Shown here piece after piece: positions 42,401-55,551 of a DNA stretch of 64,000 nucleotides. The notes below the pieces were generated by a model that was not told where the DNA came from, ran no database searches, and saw only the letters and a list, made by a program, of their open reading frames with translations. A program made the translations under genes and the position numbers. Origin of the DNA: Trochalopteron elliotii (Eukaryota; Chordata; Aves; Passeriformes; Leiothrichidae); contig JANPWX010000358.1 in NCBI GenBank assembly GCA_024734555.1, forward strand, positions 971,036 through 1,035,035, read 5' to 3'. Positions within the stretch are counted from its first letter, which is position 1, and each line of letters begins with the position of its first letter.

Positions 42401-45400
42401 AATATTAAACTGCTGAGCTATTGGTTCCCAAACAGGCTCCAGGAGCTGTGACAGAAATGGTAGAGGTGAAATCTGGTCTGACACACCTGAGACCTTTGCA
42501 AACAAGCTTGATGGTGCAGAAGAAGCCACAGAGAAGCAGCAGTGCCAAGGCTGAGGCTTTACTCCAGAATGGTGTGGTTGGCCTTGCTCTGTGGTGAGCA
42601 GCCACACTGCAACACCCCAAACTGAGGGGCTCAGCCCACACCTGACTCTGGGTGTGACAAACCTCTGTGACATGTCCAAGATGCCAGAGCAAGCATCACA
42701 CTACGGGGCAAGCTTGGACCCAGACCCTGATGTGCTCCCAAAAACCCTGAACCTGTGGGCAACCCATGCCAGTCTAAGCCAGAAGCTCTGACACTGCTGT
42801 TTGAGGCCTGCAAAAAGAGTTCCAAAACACATTCCCTTAGCAAATTTGCTTTGGCAGCCTCTTCCAGCACAGCACCAACTTCTGGGATGTAGCCATTGCT
42901 TAGCTGGCCTTTATTACTGTACCCTGAGCATTGGGATTTCTGGGCATCAGGATTTCTGGCTTCCTCTGTTTCCTCTCTCATCACTATCCAGAGCAGAAGT
43001 TGGCTCCCCACACACCTAATTTGCCTGATCAAGCACAGAGGAGCAAATCAATCACTTTAGACTGAAAATGTGCTTTGCTTTCTTGCTTTTCCTGCCTTTT
43101 TTTTTTTTTTTTTTCCCTTTGGCTTACATACCACTGCACCTTTGTAGCATGTTTACCCTCAACCTCAAGGACAGGTCAGTTCCCAGAGTCTTTGGACTGG
43201 ATGATGCCATCTCGTGGACAGCACCTCCAGCTGTGGAAATGAATTGGGTTGTTGCAACATTCATTTGCATCACCTAGCACAGTATCATGTAAATCTTCTC
43301 CCTGCTCCTCATAACCCCTTGGGAATGAATCCTGGAGAAGGTGTGAGGTTTCTGCAGGGGGTTTTGGTTCTCCAGGGTGGGTGGGCTGTGTTCTCTCTGT
43401 GTTTCCCGGGATTCCTCTATTTAAGAAACAAGCTCTTGCATAACTGTGCACGAAGCCATGCACACATTCATAAACCATCTCCTCCCACACACCCCAGGCA
43501 CAGCTAAAACACACAAGCTGGAACAAAGAGCCACCTTACACTACCCTGGAGATACATAACTGCAAGGATATCGGCAATAACGCATATTTTATGCTTCCTT
43601 TATAATTTTTTGATGTCAGAGCACCAAACCTGGACTAATTAGGTTTGTATCCAACTTGCAAGAAATCTCACTGTTGGAAAAGCTCAGCTCAGTAATTAGA
43701 AATTCACCATGCAAAATGCACGGTGTCATTGTCTACAACAGGGTCCAGTTCAATAAAAATCTTCAGCAAGGTCAAACTACACACAAGTATTGCTTGGACT
43801 GAGTTAACCATCTCTCTCTAGTTCCACTCTTCATTTTTACCCCTATATTCCGTTCTAGTAACTCTCTGTCCTTTATTTTTATTTCTCCTCTACAATCCCC
43901 CTTAGTCCTAATAAACATCATCTGAATTTCAAACTACAGGAATTTACTGAAATGTGACATTTAACAAAATTCAGCCTTTAGTTACTGAAGTACTAAATTA
44001 TTGTCCTAATTTTCCGAAAATTCATTATATTTATTTTTGCTAAAAGATGGTCTTATGGTACCAAAAGTACATATATATATTAATAGACCTGAATGCTATT
44101 GCAAGAAAAATCATCAAATTAGAAGAAAAATGTATAGGCTAGGATCTAAATGTCATAAATTGTACTTTAATTAGTGTGGAAACCCAACATTCTGAAGATA
44201 GCAGGTATGATATTATTTCATCTTCATAGTATTTTGGGTTTCTTACTTAATTTAAAGATGTCTTTCACTTTATTGATGGCAAAATGCATCCAGACTGGGA
44301 GATTTGCCTTTAATTAGGAGAAGCAAGTGCTGGATCTATGAATGGAAGCATTTGTAGGAAGTATGCAGCCACGATTATCCTATTTAACAAGCTGTTGGAG
44401 GCTCATGGAAAACGTTGTGAAATGTTATGGGCTGAGCACCAGCTCTGTGCACACAGGACTGGGGGCAGAATCATGGATACAACTCCAGTGGGAGACAGGG
44501 ATAGGAGAAAGGTGTGTCCAGATGTTGAGATACAAAACACACCTCACATTTTAACCTCAAGGGCTTTTGTGACTGTTCTGTCTCCATCTGTGCCCACAAG
44601 TGGCCCATTTCTATCAGTTTTGACAGCTAAAAATCAAATACATCAAACAGCTGCACATTTTGTGAAGAACAGTGGTTGGATAGAGGAAAAGGAGAATGTG
44701 GGATCAGTGCTCCCCTAAGAGCAGCAGTGTAAGGGCAGCAGGAATCTGTTCTGCTTGTCCCTCCAGCTGACCAGGGAGCCCAGGAGCTGGAGAGCCCAGG
44801 CACAGCTGAAAATTCCCCACAGGATGCTGTGCCTTGCCCATGGCTGAGGGACATAGAGAGAACTCTGAGCATGAGCTTAATGCAAGGGACTCTCTGTAGG
44901 TACAGAGGATGCAAAGTTTGGAAACCAGATTTTTTTTCCTACTATTTGCAGAACAATTTACTGGGATTATTTGTTTTAGCCTCTGTTTTGGCTCCTTCTG
45001 GTCCCTTTTCTACAGGGATACTCAGTCCTGTGGTTCTTGCCCATGAAGATCCTCTCCCTGCACCATTTGGGGTTCTCTGGGTGTGAGGTGTGTGCTGCAA
45101 GTCCTGACTCCCATAAAGGGATACCACAGGAGATAAAAACAAGCTGCAAAGGAATATCCCATTAGGAAAGACTCCTTTTCCCTGTTTTTAGCTGTGGTTT
45201 TCAGCCCATTACCAGAGTGGAGGTAGAGGATGCCTGTAAGGGGTGACCAAGGCAAGCAGCACCAATTTCTCATCCAAACTACTGCACTTCTGCTGGAAAA
45301 GCTTCTGTGACTGAGAAGGCCTGAAAGCCACTATTTTCCCTTGTTCTACAGCAGCCTCTTCTGTTCTGAAATCTCTGTAACACACTCATTCTGCCACTGT

Positions 45401-46284
45401 GCCTCCTGACTTTCCCCAGGCTCCTTCCAGCCTGGAGATGGGTGGGAGAAAACCACTCGAGGAGCTCCTGTGGCTGAGGGAGACCCCTGCAGTGAGCACA
45501 GAGCAGGAGGGAGAACCTCCTGCCCAGGGAGGACCTTCTGCAGTCAGAAGTCCTTGCTGAAGAAGCCTCAGAGGAAGATGCCTCAGCAGCAGCAGCCCCT
45601 GAAGCTGTTCCCAGTAGCTAGTTAATGCCATTCCAAATAGAAATCTTCTTCCCCAGCTATGTCAGACACCAGACTGATGGTTCCACGTGGCACTTGTAGG
45701 TGTCTAGAACAACTCAGGTTAATTTATTTCAGGGTTGAGTCCTGTTTTTCTCCTATATTGAATTTAAAGTGGGCTTTGCAACCATGAAATCAATACAGCC
45801 CTGATCTCCTGACATATGAAAGCCATAGGCTGAATAACTTATTAGCACCCTCAATAATGAAAAACACTTCAGTATTTAGGACTAATGCAGATTTCCTAAT
45901 GAAAAGAAAGCTATATATGTGAACAGCATTTGCAGCCATGTGCTCAAGGTAATAATTAAGGAGAATTATCTTGCTATATGTATTAAAACAACATAATTGA
46001 AGATGATGTGTCCATATTAAAGAGAAGCAGATAATCTTTTGCTTAGGAAATTAACAGCAACTACAGTAACTGATTCCATACCTGGAAGAATCTCAGGCTG
46101 AATAAGAAAAATGGGAACCACATGCCCAAATATTACATACCAGTTTCTGTTCTCCACCTTGAGACCCCAGTGTGGAGCAAACTCAATCCTTGGGCAGCAC
46201 TCCAGTTTCCTCCTCGAATGCACATGGCAGAGGCTGTGTGCAGTGGGGGGTCTCAGATGTTCATGGATTTATCCAAAAATCCTA

Positions 46285-46324
46285 TTTTAGGAAAAAGGTT
46301 TATGAAAAACCCTTTTTCCTAAAA
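46285..46324. repeat. Short perfect-stem inverted repeat (hairpin)
   Basis: Left arm TTTTAGGAAAAAGGTTT (46285-46301) and right arm AAACCCTTTTTCCTAAAA (46307-46324) are complementary apart from one extra C in the right arm, separated by five bases. Either strand could fold into a 17-bp stem. The arms are not part of any element I recognise. Confidence 0.85.
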
Positions 46325-48324
46325 CACCAGGAGAAACGATGAGTGTGATCTGAGGAGCCAGATGTAAAAAACTGGTTCTGTTACTGTGATTACCAAGGTA
46401 TTTAAGATGTCGAATATTTTATTTAGAAATCCATGATACTTCTTTAATGGCTTAGCCTGTAAATAAATCACACGCACTGGAAGGAGCCGTCATCAATCAC
46501 TGGTTGGGGCTATACAGGCCTGACTAGTGAAAAAGCAGCAATTAGCACTCATTAGCACTTATTTCCAAGTCTTCTCCATGAAAAAGGGTCATCCAAAGTA
46601 AGTTAAAAGTGCCCAGTGTCGAAGTTCTTTGACAGTTTAATGTTTCTGACTCAAACTCATTTGCAGTTTACCTGCAAGGCAGCAGAATGTAGGCAGGGCT
46701 TGTGCAGACTTGGGTTTGGGGGTTTATTTCTATAGTGACTCACATAAAAAAAATAGTGCTGAAGGTGTTCCTGCCGTCAGGGCATTTACAATGAACTCTC
46801 ACACATTTCTCATGGATTCATTACCCAGTGCTACAGCAACCACTACTGCAGCTTTTCCTTCAGGAAGAGGCTTTCAGAGCATCTCACCCCTCCCTTCTCT
46901 CCATCGAGTTGCTGCTTTAATGATATTTAATATGTTTAAGAAAGTCCTTGATTGAATTAGGTTAAAAATGGAGATCCACAATGTGTGATTCCATGGTACT
47001 TTTTCATTGTTGTTCCTTTCTGGGGGTATCCACACTCCAAAGAACACCAGATCCCAAAGGGCAAACACTTCCCTCCCTCTATGAGCATGATCCCATTCTA
47101 CATCTCCTTTCCAAAAGATCTGCTAGCCCTTTCCCAGGTGTATGCAAGTACAAAGGATACCAGATGAGCTTTCTTCCCCTTGCTGGGAGATGAGAGAGGA
47201 AAACCTGTCTCCAGGCGATCAGAATGTGTCACCGAGCCCACCAGGTCTTTTGCAGCTCAGTGATGCCAATCAAATGGTTTCTAGGAGAGACAAACTGCTA
47301 TTCCTGGACTCTGGCTGGCTTCTTGCTGTGGATCATTGCCTCCTGGAAAAGGAAGAAAACCCAAATCCAAACCCCAGTGCTGGAGCTGAGTTTCCTTTCC
47401 CAGCCCTGTGCACTGAGAAGGGCTGAACCAGCACATCCCCAAAAGAGATAGGAAAGCACTGAAGGCTTCTACCTGGAGTCAGTGAAATCAAGCATGGATA
47501 CCTCTTTGAAAGGGCAGGTGGCATCCTCAGGTGAGAATTGAAGTTTGGGGAGTGTTGCCTCACTGGATAAATCAGAAAATTTCCCACCACATGGAAAGTG
47601 AAGGATTAGGATGAGAAAGGGTCTCAAGTAAGAGCATAATCAGCATTATTCCTGCAGATTCCCCAGGCCGTGTTTGTAGCTTGCCTTAGGGCTGGGATTC
47701 TTTTCTCCTCTGAGGGCTCTCCCTGCTCATCTTTGCTATGTATTGGCTGATTTCTTTTAGAAACAACACAGAGCTCAACCCCTTTTCCCACACTGAAGAT
47801 GTCCAATTTTGCCTTTTCTAATGAATCACATTTTCTGTGGTAACAGTGAGCTATCCCATGAGCAAAAATCTCCCAGAGAAGAAAGTCCTTCCTGACCCTG
47901 GGCCCAGGGTACAAGTGGCAGGTGTGTGCTGAAAGACCAACAGGCAATAATTAGCCAAAACTCCCATTTGAGTGCCCAAGTTGTGCTGGATGGGAAGAAA
48001 CATGAGTCTGTGGAACAGAAGGGACTGGAGGCAGCTCTTAGTACATTCCTGACCCCAAAACTAGGACACAAGGGACACCTTGCTGTCACAGAAGCAGCAG
48101 GCAATAATTTGGAAAACACAGCCAGAGAAGGCAGGTTTGTCCCTTCTGCCCTGCACAGGCCTTCAAAGATGTTATCACAGGCCAAGCTGTTCCTTCTGGG
48201 ATTAGAGCTTGATGTCCAGTGCAGTTAGAAAAACATGTTCCATGATTACAGTAGTTTTTTCTAAGCAATTTGAGTTCAAAGTTGTCCACCATTTCTAGGG
48301 TGCTCCTTGGAGAAATCTGGAACT

Positions 48325-48425
48325 GGAGCATTTCTCCTGTGAGGAAGGGCAGAGAGAGCTGGGAGTGATCCAGGTACAGAAGAGAAGGCTTGGGGGGGAA
48401 TCTTATGAATCTACATAACTGTGGA
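48325..48425 (+). mobile_element. CR1 internal fragment
   Basis: Matches a CR1 segment downstream of the 'PQYKKDIE' region: 'catttctcctgtgaggaag', 'gagagagctggga', 'agaagagaaggct', 'atcttatgaat'. In a full CR1 this segment follows, rather than precedes, the sequence found at 48436 onward, so it belongs to a separate or rearranged copy. Confidence 0.75.
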
Positions 48426-48435
48426 AAGTGAAATT

Positions 48436-49022
48436 TGAGTCAACAATGTGTTCTGGCAGCCAGGAGGGCCAACCATGTCCTGGGATACATCAGGCACAGC
48501 ATCACCAGACAGGTAAGGAAAGGGATTGTCCTTCTCTGCTCCAAACTAGGGCAGCCTCACTTCAAGTCCTGGGGGCAGTTTTGGGCACCACAATGTAAGA
48601 AGGACATCAAACACACTATTCAGGTGTGTCCAGAGGAGGGTGACCAAGATGGTGGAAGGTCTCAAGGGCAAGACTTGGTTTGTTCAGCTTGGAGGAGACT
48701 GAGGAGAGACCTCAGAGTCTGCACCTGTCTCAAGGGAGAAAGTGGAGGTGCTGGTCTCCCCTCTGGGAGAGAAGCTGCACTGGGGATTGGGGATTCTGTC
48801 CAGTCTAAACTCTGGGAAAAGGTTCTTCACTGAGCAGGTGGTTGGGCACTGGAAGAGGCTCCCTGGGGAAGTGCTCACAGCACCAAGCCTGGCAGCATTC
48901 AAGGAGGGTCTGCATGATGCTCTCAGTCACATAGTTTAGCTTTAGGTAGTCCTCTGAGGAGCAGGGAGCCAGACTCAATGATCCTTATGAATCCCTTCTA
49001 ACTTGAATTATTCTGTGATTCT
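48436..49022 (+). mobile_element. CR1 LINE 3' fragment (dead)
   Basis: Begins in the ORF2 C-terminal region ('caggagggccaaccatgtcc', 'gcctcacttcaagtcctggg', 'ttttgggcacc'). It continues through 'ggttcttcactgagcaggtg' and 'gaggctccctggggaagtg', and ends with 'actcaatgatccttatgaat' and the typical 'attctgtgattct' tail. The reading frame is interrupted, so it is non-functional. The 3' end variant resembles the copy at 62949-63020. Confidence 0.93.
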
Positions 49023-50184
49023 TTATTCAGTCCTGGCTGCTCTCCAATGACCAATGTATTTCTTGCAACATTGTGCCCAAAGTGACACATCTCACTACAC
49101 CATCCTCTCATCAAACAAAATAATCTCTCATTTTTTCCATCCCTCTCCCCTGCTAGCCCAGAATGACACCTGCCTTTATCCTCCCCCAATAGCTTATTAT
49201 CACCTTGCATTTAATGGTCTCTACTGTAACTTATCCACTCCCACTGCACTGCTGCTCTGCCAGCTCTCACCCATTTATACTCGAATGTCTGATTTCTCCT
49301 CCTAACTACAGCTTTTTGCACTCGCCTTTATCAAATTTCTTCTCGTTATTTCAGGCCATTTTCCCTGTGTGTTATGGCCATTTCAAATTCTGATACAAAC
49401 CTCCAAAGTGCCTGAGTGTATTCTCAAGTCACTGCCAACCATGGATTTTTATACAGGCTATTTATTTCACTGCTCCAGCCATTAAGGAAGCTATGGAAAA
49501 ATACAGACCCTGACATAAAATGTATGGTGGTCTCACAATGCCCTCTCTGGCTTCAAACCAACAGCTATTCCAAGTGCAATTTTTCTGCTAAATTGTGTTA
49601 ATTTGCTTCATTTCTTCTTTTCCTTGAAAAGAGGAAAAAGAGTATAGTGAGGCAAAGAAAACATTAAGAGCATCAGTTTTCTCTGAATCATCTGTCATTT
49701 TTTCTCCATCCACTCATTTTTTCACACTTAATCATGTGCCTTTCCTTCAGATTTCCGCAGTTTTCATTTTGATTGATCCCTACAAGCCCCTGCTGTGCCA
49801 TTTTCCCTTCACATTAGGACACTGCTGACAGGCCATTAAAAAAGCACCTCTCTTCAGTTATCCCACCCACCTCTCCCAAATGGATCCAGGCATCGACACC
49901 CACACTTACCAAAACTGCCTTTTGAGGTCCTTATTCTGCTTCTCTCGTCTCCCTGCTTTCTCCAGAGCACCAAATGCCAACTCTACAGCCACTTCCACCT
50001 GAATTACTTCTGACTTTTAAAGTTTAAAGCTTCAAATAAGCCCGATTGCAACCCAAACCAGTTAATTCTAGAATAACAACACCCTGTACCTTCTGAAATA
50101 CAAACTGTCCTCTGGAAAAAATTCTATTAAGTCTCTGTCTTTTCAAGTCTTCCCGTGTTAGGTAACAGATTCTAAAGTATTGTT
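49023..50184. other. Intergenic spacer between two CR1 copies
   Basis: AT-rich and C/T-rich on the plus strand, without recognisable repeats or coding exons. Confidence 0.6.
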
Positions 50185-50767
50185 TGGAAATACTGGTAGA
50201 TGCAAAATTGAGCACAAGCTGGCAATATGCACTTCCAGCCCAGAAAGCCAAATGTGTCTTGGGCTTCATCCCCAGCACTGTGGGCAGCAGGTCAAGGCAG
50301 GGGGTTCTGTCCCTCTGTTCTGCTCTGGTGAGACCCCACCTGCAGTGCTGCACCAGCTCTGGGGTCCCCAATACAGGAAAGATCCAAACCTGTTGGAGGA
50401 AACCCAGAGGAAGGGCACAAAAATGATCCCATGGCTGGAACACCCATCCTTTGAGGAAAGGCTGAGGGAGGTGGGGAAAGCTGGGAAAAGCTCTGGGTAA
50501 GACCATATTGCAGCCTTTCAGTACTTAAAAGGGGCTTATAGGAGACATAGACTTTTACCAGGGGCTGTAGTGACAGGACAAAGGGCAGCAGCTTTAAACT
50601 GAAATAGGATCACTTTAGACTGACCTTAAGGAAGAAATTTTTCATGATGAAGTTGGTGAGACACAGGAACAGGGTGCCCAGAGAAGTTGTGATTACTCCA
50701 TGCCTGGACGTGTTTGAGGACTAGAGGACATTTACCAGCCCTTTCCAACCCAAACCATTCTGTGATT
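50185..50767 (+). mobile_element. CR1 LINE 3' fragment, different subfamily
   Basis: Shows 'cccagaaagccaaatgtgtc', 'ctggtgagaccccacctgca', 'ggaaaggctgagggaggtgg', 'tttaaactgaaataggatca' and 'ccaacccaaaccattctgtg'. This is a CR1 type distinct from the neighbour at 48.4 kb and akin to the 3' end at 5.0 kb. The typical 'ctagtggaaggtgtccctgc' block is missing near the end, suggesting an internal deletion. The ORF remnant is broken. Confidence 0.92.
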
Positions 50768-53700
50768 CCCAAGCTTTGGAAATTCACTGTTGGTGTTCAG
50801 CACGGTGCCTCCAGCCTTTCCTGAGTGACAGCCTGTGATCCAGTGCTGCCGTTTATCTCCCAAAGTCACTGAAATGCACATCAATCATTTCTGACACATC
50901 CTGGCACTCAGTTCCTCCTGTGTATTCCTCACACTGGTGTACAGACATTTTAGCTTCACATGTTCATTCTCTCTCCTGGATATTAGAGTCCCAGCTCCCA
51001 TGAATAATTCATTTACATCAATGAAGTGCTACAGTCTGTCAGGACAGTTTCACAGCAGAAGCCAAGACAGAACCCAAAATTTCAAGCCCCACCACCAGCT
51101 GGATTTGAGCCCTAAAGACCAGAAACAAGTATTGATTATTCTTTCCCTTTTGGACAGAAATGCTGTTTAGGAGCCACAAATCTCTCCTGGGAGTTCAGCT
51201 GTAACTACCAACCTTCCCTGAAGGAAGGTCCTGAGCAGTCAGTGTTTATGACCAACCAGCCAACCAACCCTTCCCTACAAGCTGCCAAAGCACATCCTTG
51301 GCAGAAGCCTGGCCAGCTGTGAGAGGACATCAGAGCAATCAAAACACTGTTGATACCCAGGTAGGATACCCACTGCTGCTATGTAGAAATGTAGCAGGAC
51401 ACCTCCCTCCCCCAGTCTGCCCTCCCCAAAAGAAAGAACCAAAAAAACCCCAAACCAGACTTACTGCCATTATTGCTACAAAATCCTGTAATCACACAAA
51501 AGTGCTTAAGGGCTCTGTATCTTTGAGAAAGCTTCAAGATTATACAAAATATAGGAGTTATGGCAACTAGTCTTATTTTAGCTCCATATAATGTCAGGAT
51601 GACCACAAATTGGAGATTTTCTCTTTACAGAGGTCATCAAATTCAAATAGAAGACACTGTTAATTCAACATCTAGACAAGCTTTTGCTAAGGTAGATTTA
51701 TTAAGCCTCTAAATACCAGTGTTGTTACTAAGTGTCCTTCATTAATCAAAAGCACCATGGTCTGTTTCTGTGTTACACTTCAGGTCCATCTTCTCTTGGC
51801 CAAAAATAGGTATTTTAGTTCAACATTATCTCTTGAACTAATGTTCAAAATGTAACGTGTGTCCAAATACAACCAGAATTGATACTTTTGTCCTCTAAGG
51901 TTGAAATCAATCACCAGTAGCCAAGCTGATTTGCCTATTTATGCTCACTGACAAACACCCTGTGCTCCCCTCTGGCTATTTGACACTTCCAATTTGGAAG
52001 AGTTTGTGAAAGCTGAACTCAGCCACACACAAAGACACAGAAAGATTTTTACACAGGTTTGTGCCACGCAATGACCCATCTCCACACTGTCACTGATGTG
52101 TTTTGGGGTCCTTTCACCTGGCAATGCTCACCTGAAAGCCTGAAACCAGGAGTGTCTAAGGGTCTTTGCTGCTCAAATGAGCACCTGAACTGCATCTCAC
52201 AGGGTACCTTTTCTCTGCATCCTGGACATGAGCAACAGGTGAGTATGTAACGATGAGATAGATGAGATTCCTAGCTAAAGGTGTCAGATGCAGTTATGTG
52301 GATATTTACAAGCTGTGAACAGCATCCAACAAGTGCTACTGATTTTACTGAGTCTCAGACCTGGATATTACTCCCCTACTTTTAGAGTTTAGGGGGGGGG
52401 TTTTAGGTATTATAGAACACCACTCAAAAACATGCCTTTGTAAGAGGGAGGGAAAAGTGGATAGAGAGGTTTTAAAATTCAGATCAGTAGTACCCATGCT
52501 GCTGCTGCTGCTGCTACCAATTCTGATCTTAATATTTATCCAAATAAAAGGCTGAGGGATGAGGAAAGACCAGGACAACACTGGAGAAAGAAGAGTCAAA
52601 AGAGAACAAACAGCATGGACTGAAGTCTGAAGCCCATAAGGACAGGAGTGTTACTCCAAATCCTGAACTAAGCCAGGACATGTTAACAACTGCTACTTAC
52701 GGGGTTACAGGAATCCTGATCCCCACTATCCATCTGGGAGATGGATATCCATCTGAGAGGATTTCACATCACAAGTATTGGCTGTGAAACAATGAGGACT
52801 TTTCCTTGGCACTCGTGGCAGAGCTGCAGCCCAAGAACTGGATCTCACTGCTGGAGCCACCAGACACAGCCAGACTTCTGCAGGGTTTGGCAGGCACAGA
52901 TCTGTATGAAATGACTGCATGTTACCTCCTCCTAAAACTTCTGTTTGTCATCTAGATGAGACTGCAAGCATCTTTACACTGTTTTAAGCATATAATTAAG
53001 AATCTATAGTATACAGTTGGCCCTTACTCAGCAAATGGTGATGATATAATTTAATCCCATGAACAAGCACCTGAACAACTGGACATTGGTATTTTCAAAT
53101 TTCTGTATATGATGGCTAGAGGCAGAAACTGCTTTTATGATGGAATAGAAAAGTGGCATGTACTATTCAGTGTAAAATTGATCTGAAGCATTTTTAATCT
53201 ATCAACATTAGCTCCCTCAGCTCCCCAAAGGGAATATGTTTGTTAATTATCCTAGGAGATCAAAAAGGCATATAGAGTGAAAATTCTTTTAGAAGAGGAA
53301 TCTTTAATTTAACAGCCAAATAAAACTCAGCCTGGTTACCTGAAGTTGGGGAAAAACACACAGTACATCTACATGTATTTAAACTGTAAGGATATGGTAT
53401 TTTGGGAGACCTGATCCTGTAGATCAGATTTTTATATTGGGGATTGTTTCTGTACCAGTTCTGAACTTGGGACCAGTATTTTTGCTCTGCTACCTTTTAT
53501 GGTTCTTCACTACAATTAAGCCCAAAGGAAGCAGGACAAGTTCCTGCAACTCCAACCATCAGTGTTGGACAGCCTGACTCTTGAGCCTGTGAATTCAGCC
53601 TGGGCATCTGTCAGCACTTCACAGAAGAGCAGAACTCCAGCCTGCCCACCTAAATGGACACTCCAGAGTGCACAGGGTCCCAGCAAACTGGTCCAACCAC

Positions 53701-55019
53701 CAAATATGTGAACACTCAGCAAAGACAGCTGAGAAAGTGGTAAATTAATTTGTGGAGCCCACGTGGAAGAGGTGGGAAACTATCTTCCAGCTTTAAACTA
53801 AGACTTTGTGTTTTTAAAGACAATACTCTGTAGTTTAAAAGAATTTATGAATCTATTGGAAGTTCCAGGGCATCACCTGTGTAAAGGAAGTGTGGTTAAA
53901 TCATCACAACAGTTTAAGTTATGGCTAGAAACTTTAAAACAAAGAGGAAAGCTTTGTTAATTTTTTACACTTTGAGGTTCCTACTCCATTTAGAGACATT
54001 TCTACTCAAATTATACCTCTGATGAGGGTGAGAAACACTCACTCAACATCCTGCAGTACAGCAGGATTAGGTATAACCCAGCCCTGAGTTAATGACCATC
54101 TAATGTGAATACAAAAAGCTCTTGAGAAGCAGGTTCCAATGCTTCAAATGCAGGGCAAACCTGTTCTGACTCCAGGATCTTTCATCTGTGATGTTTCATC
54201 AATGTGTGATTCTTTATCTGCATAATCTTTAACTCGAGTAAGTTTTCATTCAAAAGTGAAGCTAAATAAAGACAGTAAGTAATAATTTAACAACTTAGCT
54301 CAGATTTAACATCCAAGAACAGATTGTAACCAAGTACCATTCCAATCTGACAGCAAAAGCAAGGCAAAGAAACACAAACAGCTTTATATACACACACACA
54401 GAGTATCACATAACTAGTTTGAAATAGAGGTTATGAGCTCCTTCAAATGTCCTTTTGTTTCAGTGGGAACCCTGAACACTGTTAATAAATTACTGATGCC
54501 ATGCAAACACCTATATCCAAAAGTCAGCTGGTGATTCACCTAAAACTGTCCTCCCCCACCTCCCAAACAACAGCAATTGGTAACAAGAGCTTCTGTTTCC
54601 CCAGATTTAGCCAAGCCTCCCTTTATACAAAAAACATGAAGCACCAAATGAATACAGAATTTTAAGAGCTGAAAGAATAATTGCTTTCATAAGGAACTCA
54701 GAGATGTGACATAAAAAAAACAAGACTGAGTCTGCATATAAAATTATAGGTTGATGTTAATTATGTATATTAAAGTCACAGATGATGTCTAGTATGTAAT
54801 CATGTTAAAAAACAGGTTTCAAGAAAGCTTTACTATGAAAATGAAATGAAATTTGGTGAAGTTAAATTAATTTTGTTGCTTTAGCGACTGAGAAAATATT
54901 ACTTTACTTTAAAAGCATTCAGAATTTCAAATTCCCAATATGTAAAATTTTCAAACCTTAAGTAGTCCACTATAGCTATAGCTGTTCTCTGAAATATTAG
55001 CCCTTAAACAAAGAAAAAA
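50768..55019. other. Intergenic region downstream of CDC123
   Basis: AT-rich non-coding DNA past the likely CDC123 poly(A) sites. It contains a G-run at 52392-52400, a (GCT)6 repeat at 52498-52515 and a short CA run near 54390. No genes were recognised. Confidence 0.6.
52498..52515. repeat. (GCT)6 microsatellite
   Basis: Six perfect GCT units in intergenic DNA. Not in any recognised exon. Confidence 0.9.
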
Positions 55020-55551
55020 TTCCTTCTCCATTTTTTATTATGTTTTTTTTTTTTTACATAAAGGATGAGAAGTGCCCCCAAAACAAAATCAATTTACATT
55101 TTTAAAACGTTACTACACATAAAAATGTACATTCCTTTTTCTTTGTGACTACATATTAAGCAAGACTGTGCCCAAATTCAGAGAATGCTCCATGTTTTTA
55201 CTGCACAAGCATTATGTGGTGCCATATTTACACTGGGGAGTCCAAAGGAGTAGCTCAGTGGCATCAATCTTCACATTATGAAAAATGGAAAGCAGTTGTT
55301 CAGCCACACTCAGGCTGTTGCTTCTTTGCACCTGGAATCCAGTGAGAACTCACCCTGACCTTTCATGTTGCCCTGAAAAAGCTTCCCTACACTTTTGTAT
55401 AAACCAGCAGACACAGGCCATGAACAGCTCTTCAGTTCTTTCATTGACTATAAAAAGCAGGTTCTCTTTAAATCAATAGTTTAATAGGTATGCTAAATAC
55501 AACTTATGCCACATTTCTTGCTTGTAATTCAATGTAATGCTTCTGGGTACC
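55020..55551 (-). terminator. CDC123: Putative CDC123 3' UTR and poly(A) signals
   Basis: After the stop, the minus strand has ATTAAA at 55485-55480 (about 70 nt downstream) and AATAAA at 55039-55034 (about 515 nt downstream). The latter is followed by a U-rich TTTTTTCTTTGTTT stretch of the kind that helps cleavage. A run of A (minus strand) at about 55041-55054 lies just upstream. Which signal is used cannot be told from sequence. Confidence 0.45.

Larger units (their letters stand above)
33206..48324. other. Intergenic region, central part
   Basis: Long non-coding stretch. Inside it are a CpG- and ATTA-rich patch (33405-33760), a MIR-like fragment (about 36705-36800), a TATATGG-type repeat (39391-39442), T-runs (41297-41310, 43097-43114), an AT-rich motif-dense area (43560-44200), and a hairpin (46285-46324). 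The remaining open frames of 60-133 codons occur on both strands with no known domain. Confidence 0.6.

Noticed and set aside
42631..43032. 133-codon minus-strand frame in intergenic DNA
   Set aside because: No domain and overlapping frames on both strands; considered noise.
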